Assembly: GCA_027625915.1 (NCBI GenBank)
Contig: JANTQA010000063.1
Span: 8,327,501 to 8,391,500, forward strand
Length of the DNA: 64,000 bases
Reading direction: 5' to 3'
Origin: Anaeramoeba flamelloides
Lineage: Eukaryota; Metamonada; Anaeramoebidae
The translations under genes and the position numbers were made by a program. Positions 33,592 to 44,400 of the stretch are shown piece after piece. Under the pieces are notes generated by a model. The model searched no databases, was not told where the DNA came from, and saw only the letters and a list, made by a program, of their open reading frames with translations. Position 1 is the stretch's first letter; each line of letters opens with the position of its first letter.

Positions 33592-35324
33592 TTAAAGCAC
33601 TACTATGAGTATAAAAGCAGATCGTGCACGAGATATTTTTCATTTTTTAATTTTTATGAAATCTTCAAATTTAAAATTTTCAAAGAAAAAATATATGAAC
33701 GATAAATCAAAAATTACTATCACCACTGAATCATTTCAGAAATTTTTGGATTTTAAAAATGAATTTAATTTCAAGAACAATAGTATCGCTTTTGAAAAGT
33801 CTAATTGATTTTTATATTAAAAAAAAATCATTGAATCAAATTAAAAAAAAAAACAAGAACTATTTATTGTCATCAAATACATACCAAAAATAAAGAAAAA
33901 CAAAAATTGGAACATCTTTTTGTTCCTATCTCATATTCAACTCAATATTTATTAATACCTAAAGAAACCTTATTTTATTTACAACAATCCAAATGGAAAA
34001 TTTATCAAACTCAAAAAAAGCATTACACTCCATTTTTTGTTCAAAAAAATCAAAAAAGAATTATTTTGCAAACAAGTGATAGTGTATGTGATGCTTTAAT
34101 TCTAAAAGAAGATGTAAAATTAATTTGTGAACTCTTATTTTCTGGTATTGGGCATTCACAGTATGTAGAATTATTTTCACAAATGTTAGGAGAGCATAAA
34201 TTAATTCACCAAAATCTTTTTTATAAAATCGAACAAAAATATATATTTCCAATCATAAAATCATTATGGGAAACCCACCAAAAGGAATTATTTAATCAAG
34301 ATTCTTATAATATACTTGCAGATGGTCGATTTTCTAGACCTCAAAAGAAAAAAAGGCCCTTCTAAATATGTTACTGAAGTTATTATTCAAGAAAAAAACA
34401 AATCTAGTAATTGATTTGTTTACTTTAAAAATCACAGATAAATGTCCAAATAAAGGTAATTTAGAAACACAAGCCTTTTTTTAAAATCTTGGAAAAACCT
34501 CCTCTTTTCGGTAAAAAAAATTAATTATCTAATTTGTGATGAAAACTTATCATTAATCAGCCGAGTCAACAAAAATCGCCCAGAAATTAATATTTTTAAT
34601 TGTATTGGTCATAAATCGACCAAAATAAAAAACAAAATGGAAACAAATTTGTTCTACCCGAAGATTATTAACAAAAAGAAGAAAAAATTATAAAAAAACC
34701 TTCACAAAAACACAAAAATATTTTTATGTCTATAAAAATTTGCAAATTTTCGAAAATAAAATCAATAAACATTTCAAAATTTGCTGTATTACTGCTAAAA
34801 GCGAAGAAGATTTTAAAATTCTTTGGAAGAATTTTGCTAATCATTACAATGGAAAACATGAAATTTGCAAAAAATATTTTCCAAATTCAAAATGTTGCAG
34901 AAAAAATTATACTCAAAGAACAATTTTAAATGAACCAGATTTTTCTCTATGTACTGAGGTTTTGGATACAATTTATGAAAATAATATTAAAAAAAAAAAA
35001 AAAAAAAACTTTTTTGCAAGCTAAACAAACTTCAATCGTTGAATCTTTTAATTCAACTTTATCAAAGTATGTCCCAAAAAAAAAATTTTATCTTTATGAA
35101 AATTTTGTAGCACGCACCATTTTATGTGCGTTAGTTTGGAATTATAAAAAACTTGAAAAAAAAAAGTCACAATTATTTAATATCATAAAACAAAAGACTC
35201 TCAGTGACATTCAATTTATAGATAAAAATATAAATGAATTAAAAGAAAAAATTTTTTAACTAAATGAAAAAATATAAAAAAAATTCGTGCACGAATAATT
35301 TAAAAATGCGTACCACTGCTTTAA
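33592..35324 (+). mobile_element. Decayed DNA transposon, TTAA borders, Mutator/Kolobok-like transposase
   Basis: TTAA lies at both ends (33592-33595 and 35321-35324). Just inside, AGCA on the left faces TGCT on the right. Exactly 23 bases further in, both ends carry CGTGCACGA in inverted orientation (33623-33631 and 35285-35293). The terminal repeats are thus about 40 bp with two conserved blocks. The interior encodes a broken DDE-type transposase. TTAA targets are known for the Kolobok and piggyBac superfamilies. The protein resembles the Mutator-like/Kolobok type rather than piggyBac. Autonomy is lost. Confidence 0.78.
33605..35259 (+). pseudogene. Broken DDE transposase of the TTAA element
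   Basis: The coding region is scattered over several frames. 33605-33808 gives a short N-terminal piece. 33835-34365 gives about 175 residues ending in ADGRFSRPQKKK, whose Asp is a candidate first catalytic residue. A stretch near 34520-34640 in another frame reads LICDENLSLISRVNKNRPEI (candidate second Asp), then NCIGHKSTK. 34740-35024 gives NHYNGKHEICKKYFPNSKCC, a likely zinc-binding HxxC/CxxC insertion. 35017-35259 gives SIVESFNSTLSKYVPKKKFY (candidate Glu). The order DGR, D, Cys/His block, ESFN..PK matches by memory the Mutator-like transposase domain of Kolobok-type elements. At least three frame changes plus stops make it inactive. Confidence 0.72.
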
Positions 35325-35998
35325 ATAATTAATTTAATTTCTAAAAATTAGATTTTAATTCGTTTTTTAAATATTGTTGTTAAAAATTATCATATTAGAT
35401 CTTTGTAAAAAAAAAGTTTTTATTGTTTTTTAATTTTTAAATATTAGGAAAATCTTGAGCTTAAGAGCACAAATAAACTTTTATATAAACTATCGTGTGC
35501 CTCAATTTTGGTGGGTGGTAAATTCTTTCTACTTCCTTAAAGATTGCAAAATACAATCATTTTTTTACTTGTATTTGGATTATACATATACAAAATTTAT
35601 ACTAACTTTCATTTTCCTTTTTCAAATAGAGATAAAAAATTACAACCCATAGATTGAAAATTCTATTGGAAAAAGAAAAGAAAATGATTTGAAACTTTTT
35701 TCCCATTTATTATTCAAAAACAAGTATTGATCATAAGCTTTTTTTTTTTTAAAGACTGAAAAAAATTTCAATACTTTGATTAGTAATACCCCATTTTTCC
35801 ATTCACTGAAAGAGAATTTTCCTCTGTTGCCTTTGCAAAAAAAATTGAAAGTTATTAAAATTATGTTCCAAGTTTAAATCTTCCTCCAACCAAACTCAAA
35901 CTTTATAATTCATATTTTTTTTTATTTTTTACTTGATTACGTGATTTTATCAAGAATTTACTAATCTTTTTCTTTAGATTTTAAACTGCAGATTAACA
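35325..35998. other. Gap between the transposon and Esf1
   Basis: Non-coding. It probably holds the Esf1 promoter. The stretch just before the start codon (TTTTCTTTAG then ATTTTAAACTGCAG) contains two acceptor-like AGs, so a short 5' untranslated intron is possible but not shown. Confidence 0.4.
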
Positions 35999-38198
35999 AT
36001 GAGTAATTTTCCAAAAAAAGACAAGAGGTTTACGAACGTTTTTAAAGATCCTAAATATAAACGTATCGAAAAGCGATCAAAAAAAAAGATCGATCCACGT
36101 TTTAAAAAATTGATGAAATCTTCCAAAATATTCCAAATGGGAACAAAGATCGATCAATATGGAAGAAAACTTAATCAAAAAATAATGAACGGAAATATTT
36201 TTAGGTCTTACGACATTGAAAGTAGCAGTGAAGAAAGTGAAAAGTCTGATCTTGAAAGTAAAACAGAAAAGAAACAAAAAAAAGAACAAAAAAAAGAACA
36301 AAAAGAAAAGGAACAGAAAAAGGAAAAGGAAACCAAGAAAGCAACACCAACTAAAAAAGACAGGATAGCAGACACAAAACAGACTACAGAAAAAAAAATT
36401 GAATCCCAATCAGAATCAAGTGATTCAAGTGACACAAGCAATTCAAGCGATGAATTATCTAATGAATTCGACGATCAAAATTTTTCCTCTGAAGGCGAAC
36501 AAGTTGTATACGGCTCTGAAAAATACAAACGGTTTGCTGTTCAAAATATTAATTGGAAACAAGTACGATCTGTTGATTTGTTTGCTTTGTTCCAAGGCTT
36601 TCTTCCCAAGACTGGCCAGTTAAACAGAATTGATATTATAGCATCTGAATATGGTGCAAACAAAATGAAATTAGAAGATCAAAACGGGCCAGAATTTTTA
36701 CAATACTTGGAAGAGGAAAATTCAAATGAAGAGGAAGAGGAAGAGGAAGAGGAGGAATCAGAAGAGGAAGAGGAGGAATCAGAAGAGGAAGACAAAACGG
36801 ATGAATCTGAAGAAAAAGAGGAAGAGAAAAGTCAAAAGAAAAAGAAAAAGAAAAAGAAAAAAATAAAAGAAATGAAACAAAAGTACAAAAGGCTATTTGA
36901 AGAGGAAAAAAATGACGAATTAGATTTTAACGAGCAATTATTTCGGGAATATGAAAGAGACACTTTAAAATATTATTTTGCTGTAGTTGATTTTGATAGC
37001 AAAGAAACAGCATATACTGTATACAAGCTATGTCAAGGGATGGAATTTGAAAAATCGGGCAATATTCTCGATCTTCGATTTATCCCCGACGACATAACTT
37101 TTACAAGAACCCCAAGAGACTCTGCTACAAGTGTACCCCATAATTATAAAACACCAAAATTTGCAAAATCGCATTTGGACAACACCAAAATCAACTTTGA
37201 TTGGGACACAACCGACAAAAACAGATTGCACATCACAAACGCAAACAATTTTGATGAATATAATGGCCAAGATTTTGAGGCGCTCATAGGATCCGGCTCC
37301 GATTCAAGTTCCTCAGAGGACTCTTCTGAAGAAACAGTTGATGGGCAAACGATGAAAAGAAAGAAGAGGGACAAGTATAGGCTCCTTCTCGAGGGCATAA
37401 GCCAAGAACATAACAGGGAAGAAACAGATGTTGAGATCACTTTCACACCCGGGCTAAGAGAAAAGTTTGAGGGTTTAATCGGAGAAAAAAATCTTGAAAA
37501 GGAAAAAAAGAAGGAGTCTGGATGGGACTCATACAAACGGAAAAGGAAAGAAAAGAGAAAAGAGAAAAAAATGAAAATAAAAAGTGAAAAGGAAGAAAAA
37601 AAACAGCAACAGCAAAGCTTTGGGAACGATTCAATCTTTCAAGACGATATCAAAATCGATCGAAATGACCCATTTTTTGCACAGGAACTCGGCATGTCGT
37701 TCCAGCCTGTGTCCAATAAGAAAAAAAAAAAAAAAAAAAAAAAAAGAAAAGCTTTCGAAAGAAGAAATTCAAGAGCAAGAAAAGCAAAAGGCCCAACTTG
37801 ACTTATTGATGGTTGACGAAAAAATTAAATTACACACAAAGAATGATTCAAGAAAAAGAAGGCATGAAACGAGTAACGCAACCGCAAACAATAAGGGCAA
37901 CGGCACGAAAAAGGGCATAGATTTAAGTGAAAAAAGATGGGACAAGCTTATTACAAATCCTCTTTTTGGTTTAGATCCAACAATCGCGAAAAATACAAAA
38001 TCAAAGATCACCAAAGCAATTCAAACCGAGAAAAAAAAAAGAAGATTATTAAACAATAAACCTAAAGCTAAAAATCAAAAAGGAATGGGGAAAAAAAATG
38101 AGAATGGCAATCTTAAATTTCTAGTTGATAAAATTAAAAAAAATGAATCCAGCATTAAAAAAAAAAAAAACAATAGGAAAAAGCATAAAAAACATTAA
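35999..38198 (+). CDS. ESF1: Esf1 homologue, nucleolar 18S rRNA-processing factor; frame break in poly-A
   Basis: Esf1 acts in the small-subunit processome for pre-18S rRNA maturation. The first 600 codons give the family pattern: N-terminal KDKRFTNVFKDPKYKRI with KKKIDPRFKKLM, an acidic/Ser linker (about 70-160), WKQVRSVDLFALFQGFLPK (about 190), an acidic block of Glu runs (about 240-270), and the hallmark LKYYFAVVDFDS through LDLRFIPDDITF (about 325-360). The C-terminal part lies one frame over and starts KKEKLSKEEIQEQEKQKAQL. It ends in a NUC153-like segment, KRWDKLITNPLFGLDP. The switch falls in a run of 25 A (37721-37745). With 24 A the two parts join into one 732-residue protein ending in TAA. 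A run-length error in the assembly or slippage is more likely than a truncated gene, because both parts are conserved. Confidence 0.93.
37721..37745. repeat. 25-A homopolymer at the Esf1 frame switch
   Basis: An uninterrupted run of 25 A encoding Lys residues, bounded by AATAAG and GAAAAGCTT. A length of 24 (or 27) would keep the Esf1 frame open. Runs this long are prone both to sequencing miscalls and to polymerase slippage. Confidence 0.95.
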
Positions 38199-41100
38199 TT
38201 AAGAAATTATTTTTTTTTTTTTTTGATTATTTTAGAGATTTTTAATTCAATAAATCACATTTTAGATTTTTTTTTTTTATTATTTTTTTTTATAAAGTAT
38301 TGATAAGATTTTATTTATTTAGTTATTTGTTTATTTTCAGAGTTCACATTTTGATTCTTTTTTTAAAAAAAAAGATAAAAGATTCCTTTTTTGATTTCAT
38401 GGAATCAAATGATTCTTTTTTTATTTGAATGATTAATCTCAACTTATTTCTTGTTTAAATTTGGTTTTTCATTGAATCACATCTTTCTCAAAATTTAATA
38501 TTTAATTATTTTTTTTTTTATTTTCAAAAAAAATTTGTTATTTCTTAAAAAAAATAAATATTTAAGGTTTTTCTTCTCGCGATTTTAGTTTCCATCACCC
38601 TGAAGTTTTTAAGTTTATTCCTGATAAGAAAATTATTTTTCTTTAATATGGAATCAAAAGATTTTTTTTTTTTTATAATAGAGTTTTGCTACCAAAAAAC
38701 AATTCTTTTTTTGATTCCATGTAAATCAGAACAAAATAAATATTGATACCCTTTAAAAATTATTCTTAATTTTTTTATAAAAAATAGGAAATGTTGATAA
38801 AAACTCATTTTACTTGTAATCATTTTCATATTATGATTCATAATTATAAATTTTGGGATTCTAAAAATTTGAAAAATGGAATATTTTTGTGAACACTGTT
38901 TATTTTTTTCATCTATTGTAACTTACTATTGATTCATATTCTTATCCACCTGTTTTTAATACATTTCAAAGGAAAAAAAAATTAACTATAAAAATTGGAT
39001 AATTACTAATTGTTTATCCGAATTAAAAACACGAATGAAAAAATCTGGAACTATATAATTCAAAAAAAATAAATAAATTCAAATACCAAGAAGAAATACA
39101 AAAATAATTATAATAAAGAAAATACAACCTCACAAATTAACATCCAAATCGAAAAGAAATCAACATTTTATTTATCATATCGAATATATAACATTTTAAA
39201 TTAAAATATAATTTTAACTAATAATTATTTGTTCATATGATTAAAAAAATAATAATCTCAAAGTTTTATAAAGTAAAATAAAAAATTAGAGACCCGAATG
39301 ATTTTATTATTTATAATATCCTTTGATTAAAAAATGTAACAATTCTTTATTTATATCCACTTCAGAAGTCTTAAAGTAAATTTTGCAATGAGTTAAAAGC
39401 TTAAATTCAAGTGGGAAATGAAACAAAAAAATAAAATAAAAAAAAAAAAGAAATATGGATAATCACCTTTTTTCAATTTTTGGTATTTAGATATTTACTC
39501 CTATTCAAAATTTTAGACCTACAAAAATTCAATTAGTGAAAAAAAAATCTACTTAATCAATTCTTGAAGAAATACCAGATCAGAACCATTTACTAATTGA
39601 AATGTTAATAGTTGTATATTAAATATAATACTCACAAAATAAAATAAACAAATAATAATCAATACCAATAAATCAAGAATGATTTGAAAACTTTTAGAGA
39701 TATCAAAAAAAAAAAAAAAAAATGAATAGATAAATATTTTTTATTTTATTTTATTTATTTATCGAAAGGAATAATTTAAGAAAAATCATCAAATAAAAAA
39801 AATAGAAGAAGAAAAATAATTAATATATATATAAACAATAAATTTATCATTTTCATGACCAAATAGAAACTATCCAGGTCCTGAATACACATGGGGAGCA
39901 ATAAACCGATAGAAAGTTTATCGATTATAGATAAAAATTCCACATTTCGTGACTAATAAATTTGTATTCCATGACTCTTACAGTGGGGCACTGGGTGCCC
40001 GAATTTATATATTTTTTATTATTTAAAAATTTTTTTGTTTTCACTTTATTTTTATTTTTTTTTCTTTATTACCTTAAGTTTTCTAATCATAAGAGCTTTG
40101 ATAAAAAATTCCCGACAAACGCAGTAAATTTCAAAATTTTGATTAGTCATGTTGAAGAGTTTCTGTGTATTTTTTCTAAGAATAACTTTTTCAATAGATA
40201 AATATTTTGTAGCTCTTTTAGGATTATTGACTAATGAAAGGCCAGATACCATTAAATAATTATATTTGAGTTCTTTTATATAAAAGAACCTAATTTTAAC
40301 CTAATATCAACTGTTGGAAAAAATTTGATTGAACAAAAAAAGTTAAGTAATTAAAAATAATGAAAAGAAAAAAAAAACTAAAAAAGATGTAAAAATGATT
40401 TATTTATTTTCCAAAAATCAATATTATTTCTAATTTGAATGAAAATTACATTATTGTGATTACTTTAACTAGTGTTATTTCAGTGAATTGGAAAAAATAA
40501 GTTGATTAAAATTCCCTATACATGATATTTTAAATACCACTTAGAGAGAATCATCAAACAATTATTTTGGAGAAATTAACAAAATTACAAGAATTATTAT
40601 TTGAAATGGATTCGTTATTACTAATAATTAAAATAAAATTATCAAAATAAAAAAAAAAAAACAAATATATTTACAGTTTTTCTTTCAAAAAAATATAAAA
40701 AAAATATAAAAAAAATCCTACTTGTTTTTTTAATAATTCTGACATTATTTCGCGAATACAAAATTTCCCAAAATTAATTTTCAAGAATCAAATTCAAAAA
40801 AATTGATCAATTTGATTTTTTTTTTCAAATTGGTGAAGATTTAAGTTCTGTTAACTGAAATATTTTTGAAGGGTAAAAAGACCTTGATCTTAACCTACAG
40901 CAAACCAAGAAGACTTTTTTATTCTTGTTGATAATATTAAATAAGAAATGTTGACACTTTATTAATTATTAGATAAATATGATTTGCATTGGGACAAAGA
41001 CTGGTTTTTCTCATGTTTCATTTTCTAAAAAACCCAATTTATTAAAAAAAAAAAAAATTCAAAAAAAAATATTCTTTTTTTTTTTTTTTGAATTTTTGAT

Positions 41101-41482
41101 CTTTACTCTGATTCATCAACAGGTTTATTAGGGGCTTTAAAGTTGATTCAATGTGATGATATTTTTAAAACTGTGGGAAAAAGTAAATTTTTTTCCAAAA
41201 TGGGTCAATTGTGTATCGAATTGCACATTTAAACTTTATCCAGTAAATATCTACAATCCCAAAGTTTAATAAATGATTTGCTTGTTTGTTTAGTTAATTA
41301 AATTTCTTTTTTTAATTCAGATTTTTTCTGAAAACTTTTTTTAATTCCAATTTATTTTTGAAAAAATAAGAGATAATAAAAAAAATAAAATATTAGATAT
41401 AAAATAAAGGAAAAATAAAAATAAGGGTATTATAAGTAAAATAAAGAACAATTAAAAACAATAATGACCAATTAGTATTTAA
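38199..41482. other. Non-coding stretch between convergent genes; odd GC-richer patch at 39870-39990
   Basis: Esf1 and the SH3 gene point toward each other across this gap. Most of it is featureless AT-rich DNA with an N-family repeat copy at 40180-40480. The patch near 39870-39990 is less AT-rich, includes a perfect hairpin GGGCACTGGGTGCCC, and has two short frames with mixed composition (MGSNKPIESLSIIDK and MTLTVGHWVPEF). These might be remnants of a gene, but nothing was recognised. Confidence 0.4.
40180..40480 (-). repeat. Repeat family N, copy 2 (inverse orientation)
   Basis: The reverse complement matches about 11200-11480, best over 40236-40345 (TTTATATAAAAGAACC, ACCTAATATCAAC). Limits are uncertain. 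Confidence 0.5.
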
Positions 41483-44400
41483 TTAATCATCTAGAATTGA
41501 TAAATATTTTGAAGGTACATAACCTCTAATTTTTCCATTTTTTTCTACAGACCACCATCTTTCATTCGTCTTTTTAATCAATTTTAAGATTTCGTCCTCT
41601 TTAACACTCAGAACTCTTTTTGTATTTTTTGTATTGTGATATGTTTTTGTTACAATAACTTTTGTTGTTTTTTTATTTTTATTTTGTTTTTGGTGTGATT
41701 TTGATTTTGTTGATTTTGCTGATTTGTATTTTGATCTTGAACTTCCGTTTCCCCTTTCTCTTCCCCTTTCTTTCCGTTTCTCCCTTTCTTTACCCTTTTC
41801 TTTTTCTTTTTCTTTTTCTTTTTCTTTTTCCTTTTCTTTATTTTTTACATTCGGTTTCAATTTTGTTTTTGTTTTTTGTTTTTGTTTTTGTTTTGATGTT
41901 TTTTTGATATCTGAATTTTTTCTAATTTCAATTCTTCGAAGAATTCTCCGTTTTTCACGTTTTTTAACCTCCCTTGCTTTTTGTTTTTTATAATTCTCTT
42001 CCATTAATTGCTTTTCACTTTTCTTTTTCTTTGGGTCACTAGGCGTTTTTTTTTTATGTTTGGATGTTTGCATTTTCCCCTTAGATTTGGATTTAGATTT
42101 TAATTTTGATGATTTTCTATATTTCAAATTGTCTGATTTATATACTTTCCCTTTATCTTTTGTAGATTTATGTTTTGTTTCCTTCATATCCTTTGGTTTT
42201 TCTCTTATATCTTTACCTTTTGGTTTTGTTGTTTTATAATCTTTCATATATTTTGACTTATGCACCTTGTTTTTCAAATCTGTCGATTTTGATTTTGCTT
42301 TATGGTCTTTATCTTTTGATTTTGTTGAAACATGAACTTCTTTTTTTGATTTATGATCTTTTATAGATCTCGATTTATGCCCCTTGCCTTTCAAACCTGT
42401 CGATTTTGATTTTTCTTTATGATCTTTATCTTTTGATTTTGTTGAAACATGAACGTCTTTTTTTGATTTATGATCTTTCATATGTCTCGATTTATGTTCT
42501 TTACCTTCCAAATCTGTTGGCTTTTGGGTTTCCTTTTGATCCTTATCTTTTGATTTATGATTTTTTTTCAAATCCTTTGGTTTTTCTTTTTTGTCTTTAT
42601 TCTTTGGATTTTCTTTTTTATCCTTATCCTTTGATTTATGATCATTTTTCATATCTTTTGATTTGTGATCTTTCAAATGTCTCGATTTATGTTCTTTGCC
42701 TTTCAAATCTGTTCGTTTTGGGTTTTCCTTTTGATCCTTATCTTTTGATTTATGATTTTTTTTTAAATCCTTTGGTTTTTCCTTTTCTCTTTTTTCATCC
42801 TTTGATTTATGTTCTTTTCTCTCTCTTGATTTATGTTCTTTACCTTCCAAATCTGTTCGCTTTGGGTGTTTTTCTTTTTTTTCTTTATCCTTTGGTTTTT
42901 CTTTTTTGTCTTTATTCTTTGGGTTTTCTTTTTTATCCTTATCCTTTGATTTATGATCATTTTTCATATCTTTTGTTTTTTCCTTTTCTCTTTCTTCATC
43001 CTTTGATTTATGTTCTTGGACTTTCAAATCTTTTGGATTTGTTTTTTCTTTTTTGTCTTTATCCTTTGGGTTTTCCTTTTGGTCTTTATACTTTGTTTTA
43101 TGATTTTTTTTCAAATCTTTTGATTTATGTCCATGTACTTTCAAATCTTTTGGTTTTGATTTTTCTTTTTGATCCTTATCTTTTGATTTATGATCATTTT
43201 TCATATCTTTTGGTTTTTCTTTTTCGTCTTTATCCTTTGGTTTTTCTTTCGTGTCTTTATCCTTTGGTTTTCCCTTTTTTCTATCTTCATCTTTTGATTT
43301 ATGATCTTTCACATGTCTCGATTTATGTTCTTTGCCTTCCATATCTGTCCGTTTTGGGTTTTCCTTTTGATCCTTATCTTTTGATTTATGATCATTTTTT
43401 ATCTCCTTTGGTTTTTCTTCTCTTTCTTTATCATTTGGCTTTTCTTTTTTGTCTTTATCCTTTGATTTTTTCTTTTGGTCTTTATCTTTTGTTTTATGAT
43501 CTTTTTTATCCTTATCCTTTGATTTATGTACCTGGCCTTTCAAATCTTTTGGTTTTGATTTTTCTTGTTGATCCTTATCTTTTGATTTATGATTTTTTTT
43601 TAAATCCTTTGGTTTTTCTTTTTTGTCTTTATTATTTGGTGTTTCTTTTTTGTATTTATCATTTGATTTATGTTCTTGGGATTTATCTTTTGTTTTATGA
43701 TCTTTTTTATCCTTATCCTTTGATTTATGTACCTGGCCTTTCAAATCTTTTGAATCTTTTTTTTCTTTTTGGTCTTTATCTTTTGGTTTTTCTTTTTTAT
43801 CCTTATCTTTTGATTTTTCTTTTCTGTCTTTATTCTTTGATTTGTGTCCATTTTTCATATCTTTTGATTTTTCCTTTTCTCCCTCTTCATCTTTTGATTT
43901 TGTTGAAACATGAACTTCTTTTTTTGATTTATGATCTTTCATATGTCTCGATTTATGTTCTTTACCTTCCAAATCTTTTGGATTTACTTTTTCTTTTCTA
44001 TCCTTATCTTTTGATTTATGATTTTTTTTCAAATCCTTTGGTTTTTCTTTTCTGTCTTTATCCTTTGATTTCTCTTTTCTGTCTTTATTCTTTAAGTTTT
44101 CTTTTTTATCCTTATCCTTTGATTTATGACCCTGGCCTTTCAAATCTTTTGGTTTTGGTTTTTCTTTTTCATCCTTATCTTTTGGTTTATGATCATTTTT
44201 CATCTCATTTGATTTTTTCTGTTCTTTTTTTTCATCTTTTCCCTTTCCCTTCCCCCTTTCTTTCTCCCGATCCTTTCCCTTTTCTCTTTCCACTTTTCTT
44301 TTCTTCTCCCTTTCCCTATCTCTTTCCATTTTCTTTCGCCTTTCTCGTTCCCTTTCCCTTTCCTTTGCTCTTTCTTTTTCCCTTTTCTTTGATTTCCCCC

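Noticed and set aside
36077-37634. Several antisense and offset frames over Esf1
   Set aside because: They arise from Lys/Glu-rich codons read in other frames; the Esf1 frame is conserved.
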